From the NCBI GenBank assembly GCA_021793745.1, contig JAJYSD010000050.1, forward strand, positions 1 to 7,337: a DNA stretch of 7,337 nt. The letters are read 5' to 3'. Of this stretch, positions 6,198 through 7,337 are shown one piece after another; the first letter of the stretch is position 1; every line of letters begins with the position of its first letter. The notes under the pieces are model-generated. The model did no database searches. It was not told the DNA's origin and saw only the letters and a list, made by a program, of their open reading frames with translations. The position numbers were made by a program, and so were the translations under genes. The DNA comes from Bacillota bacterium. GTDB taxonomy: Bacteria > Bacillota > Bacilli > Thermoactinomycetales > DSM-44946.

Positions 6198-6227
6198 ATT
6201 ATAATTTATTGTTCATCATTTTAACAA
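6198..6227 (-). promoter_or_regulatory. SigA-type promoter of the split Cas4-like gene pair
   Basis: On the minus strand, TTGTTA (6227-6222, 4 of 6) is followed after 18 nt by a perfect TATAAT (6203-6198) in an AT-rich patch. The start would fall near 6191, right at the ribosome binding site AAAGGAG (6190-6184). The leader is therefore very short, or the true start lies slightly elsewhere. Confidence 0.6.
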
Positions 6228-6319
6228 CAAGGAATAACAGGTTGCGGATATTGGAATTTCAATGGCGAGGGAATGAGATTCAACGAAACTGTGGAGGAGA
6301 ATGTCTCGAGAGGAAGAGC

Positions 6320-6465
6320 CAAGAAGCCGGGCAGGGGAAAGGGAAAATTTCCTGTTTTGTTGCCGGAAATGTGTTCATTCGGGCCCGATCAGCCGTGCGG
6401 ACCCGGAAAGCCTGTTGAAACCGGGGGAGGGCAGCTTTGTCAATCCTGTCCAGGCTTGTCGCTGT
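6320..6465 (+). pseudogene. Decayed copy of the 3' end of the FhuF-like reductase gene
   Basis: Reading across three frames recovers pieces of the reductase C-terminus. One frame gives GERENF..FCCRKC (reductase: GERKNP..FFCEKC), the next DQP, the next VRTRKAC (reductase VRIRKTC), and then GGGQLCQSCP (reductase GDGQLCQTCP). Two single-base deletions (near 6371-6380 and 6394) and a loss of about 11 nt after 6416 explain the frame changes. By hand alignment, 27 of about 32 columns match around 6388-6416 and 24 of 32 around 6420-6451. The counterpart is 5211-5370 on the same strand. The similarity fades upstream of about 6320, and no ribosome binding site with useful spacing serves it. It is not expected to make a working product. 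Confidence 0.72.
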
Positions 6466-6546
6466 TTTTCCCTCGGCGCCGCCCCTTTTCGCCTGCCGCC
6501 GTCCTGGTTTTAATTCAATGATTCGAGATCATTTCACCCTTTATGC
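6466..6546. other. Non-coding stretch with no recognised feature
   Basis: Between the reductase remnant and the terminator of the membrane-protein gene I see no start, motif or convincing hairpin. With 6228-6319, it makes up the unexplained part of the gene-free interval 6176-6639. Confidence 0.5.
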
Positions 6547-6583
6547 AAAAAATAAACCGCTCCTTTGGGAAGGATTGGCGGTT
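6547..6583 (-). terminator. Rho-independent terminator of the membrane-protein gene
   Basis: On the minus strand, AACCGC (6583-6578) pairs with GCGGTT (6560-6555), and inside them CCTT pairs with AAGG around a short loop, leaving an unequal internal loop. The stem is followed directly by TATTTTTTGC (6554-6545), a good U-tract. It lies 57 nt past the stop of the minus-strand gene ending at 6640. Confidence 0.72.
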
Positions 6584-6639
6584 GATGGTCCGGCCCGAAC
6601 CGAGTCCGTTTTCCTTGTATCGCTGTGCAAAGGTGGCGA

Positions 6640-7335
6640 TCAGGCGGTCCGTCGATGGTCCATTTTTTTCTGATAATGGATCGAGAACCCGACAATGATC
6701 GGGACGATCGCGATGGTGGGCAGAAACCAGAGGAGCAGGTTTACGGATGGGATGCCGAGGAGCCTGGGGGCGCCGAAGACGACAAAGGCGGTCACGGTTG
6801 ATATGCAGCAGGACAGCATGCCGATGAGATGTTCGACGATCCAGTGGGAACGTCGCTTCGGCGCGGTCAGCCAGTACAACAGCTGGGCGCTGCCGAGAAA
6901 CAATCCCAGGAAGGGAAAGTACTGCAGCAGTGGAAAACCGATGCTCCAGCCGTACAGGCAGATCCCGATCCCGGAAATGATCAGGAGCGCGGGAAACAGC
7001 AGGTCGGCGGCATGACGGTGGGGCACCGTCCTCCTCTTGTAGCGGAGCACGCGAATTCCGTACCAGGCGGCGGCGCCGCTGAGAATGGCGATGAAGATCA
7101 GAAACCATGAGAAGGGGATCGCCTGTTCATCGGACCCGGCGTTCCAGGCGATGCGGTAGATGCCCATATACAGCGCTGACACCGATACCAGGGCCATCGC
7201 GGCGACATAGATCCAGCCGAAGCGGGTGTGTGCTTTTCCGCCTTTTCGGACGATGATCGGAATCCAGAAAACCAGCAGCGCGGTAAATCCGCTGGCGATA
7301 TGGGTCCAGCGCGCAATCGCAAAGATGACGTCCAC
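6640..7335 (-). CDS. Multi-pass membrane protein, DUF2306-like
   Basis: The 231-residue product is almost wholly hydrophobic, with about seven helices (near residues 7-28, 40-58, 75-94, 107-130, 134-153, 165-185, 195-218). It carries WTHIASG (His12) in the first helix and GGKAHTRFGWIY (His36) before the second, the His-x-x-x-G and HRxxGxxY pattern I associate with DUF2306-type membrane proteins, whose function is not established. A third conserved-looking histidine is in EHLIGML (about 164-170). GTG 7335 is the first start in frame within the window, but the frame may continue past the edge, so the true 5' end is uncertain. The ATG at 7337-7335 is in another frame. The family assignment is tentative; the membrane topology is directly visible. 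Confidence 0.65.
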   Translation of the reverse strand: MDVIFAIARWTHIASGFTALLVFWIPIIVRKGGKAHTRFGWIYVAAMALVSVSALYMGIYRIAWNAGSDEQAIPFSWFLIFIAILSGAAAWYGIRVLRYKRRTVPHRHAADLLFPALLIISGIGICLYGWSIGFPLLQYFPFLGLFLGSAQLLYWLTAPKRRSHWIVEHLIGMLSCCISTVTAFVVFGAPRLLGIPSVNLLLWFLPTIAIVPIIVGFSIHYQKKMDHRRTA

Positions 7336-7337
7336 AT

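Noticed and set aside
6301..6513. Open frame of 70 codons (and overlapping frames from 6209 and 6273) as small Cys-rich genes
   Set aside because: Each frame carries only pieces of the reductase C-terminus, with similarity jumping between frames, and the GGAGG is too close to ATG 6301; a pseudogene explains them better.
5390..6640. CRISPR array next to the Cas4-like genes
   Set aside because: No regularly spaced direct repeats are visible on either strand; the only repeated sequence is the single decayed reductase end.
7098..7337. Minus-strand frame starting at ATG 7337
   Set aside because: It is a shadow of the membrane-protein gene in another frame, with Arg/Ser/Pro-rich sequence and no family features.

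Overview
The window is about 7.3 kb of moderately GC-rich bacterial DNA. It has Gram-positive, Bacillota-type signals: purine-rich ribosome binding sites, a lipobox on the binding protein, TTGACA/TATAAT-type promoters and a textbook Fur box. A GC-rich member of the Bacillales, perhaps Thermoactinomycetaceae, would fit. That placement is inference from style, not from a marker gene.

Layout. (1) Bases 1-430 hold the C-terminal third of an MFS transporter, facing a convergent gene across a hairpin terminator. (2) Bases 608-5370 hold a complete ferric-siderophore uptake locus. A lipoprotein binding protein (minus strand) diverges from an operon of two FecCD-type permeases, an ATPase and an FhuF-like [2Fe-2S] siderophore-iron reductase. 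The last three operon genes overlap or nearly abut. The 169-nt divergent spacer holds a strong promoter on each strand, a perfect 7-1-7 Fur box over the operon's -35 and a weaker Fur box at the start region of the binding-protein gene. The implied route is: the lipoprotein captures the Fe(III)-siderophore, the permease heterodimer and ATPase import it, and the reductase releases the iron, all repressed when iron is plentiful.

(3) Bases 5390-6175 (minus strand) hold the most unusual item. Two adjacent, same-frame but separately stopped genes together carry a complete set of Cas4/RecB-type PD-(D/E)XK nuclease motifs. The first encodes the N-terminal part (a cysteine and the motif-I histidine) and ends in a membrane helix. 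The second starts with a membrane helix and carries the catalytic core and the three C-terminal cysteines. No CRISPR array or other cas gene is present. This looks like a split, membrane-tethered, solo Cas4-like nuclease.

(4) Bases 6176-6639 contain no intact gene. They hold the promoter of the split nuclease, a decayed copy of the 3' end of the FhuF-like gene, and a rho-independent terminator serving the next gene. (5) Bases 6640-7335 (minus strand) encode a roughly seven-helix membrane protein resembling the DUF2306 type; its start lies at the window edge.
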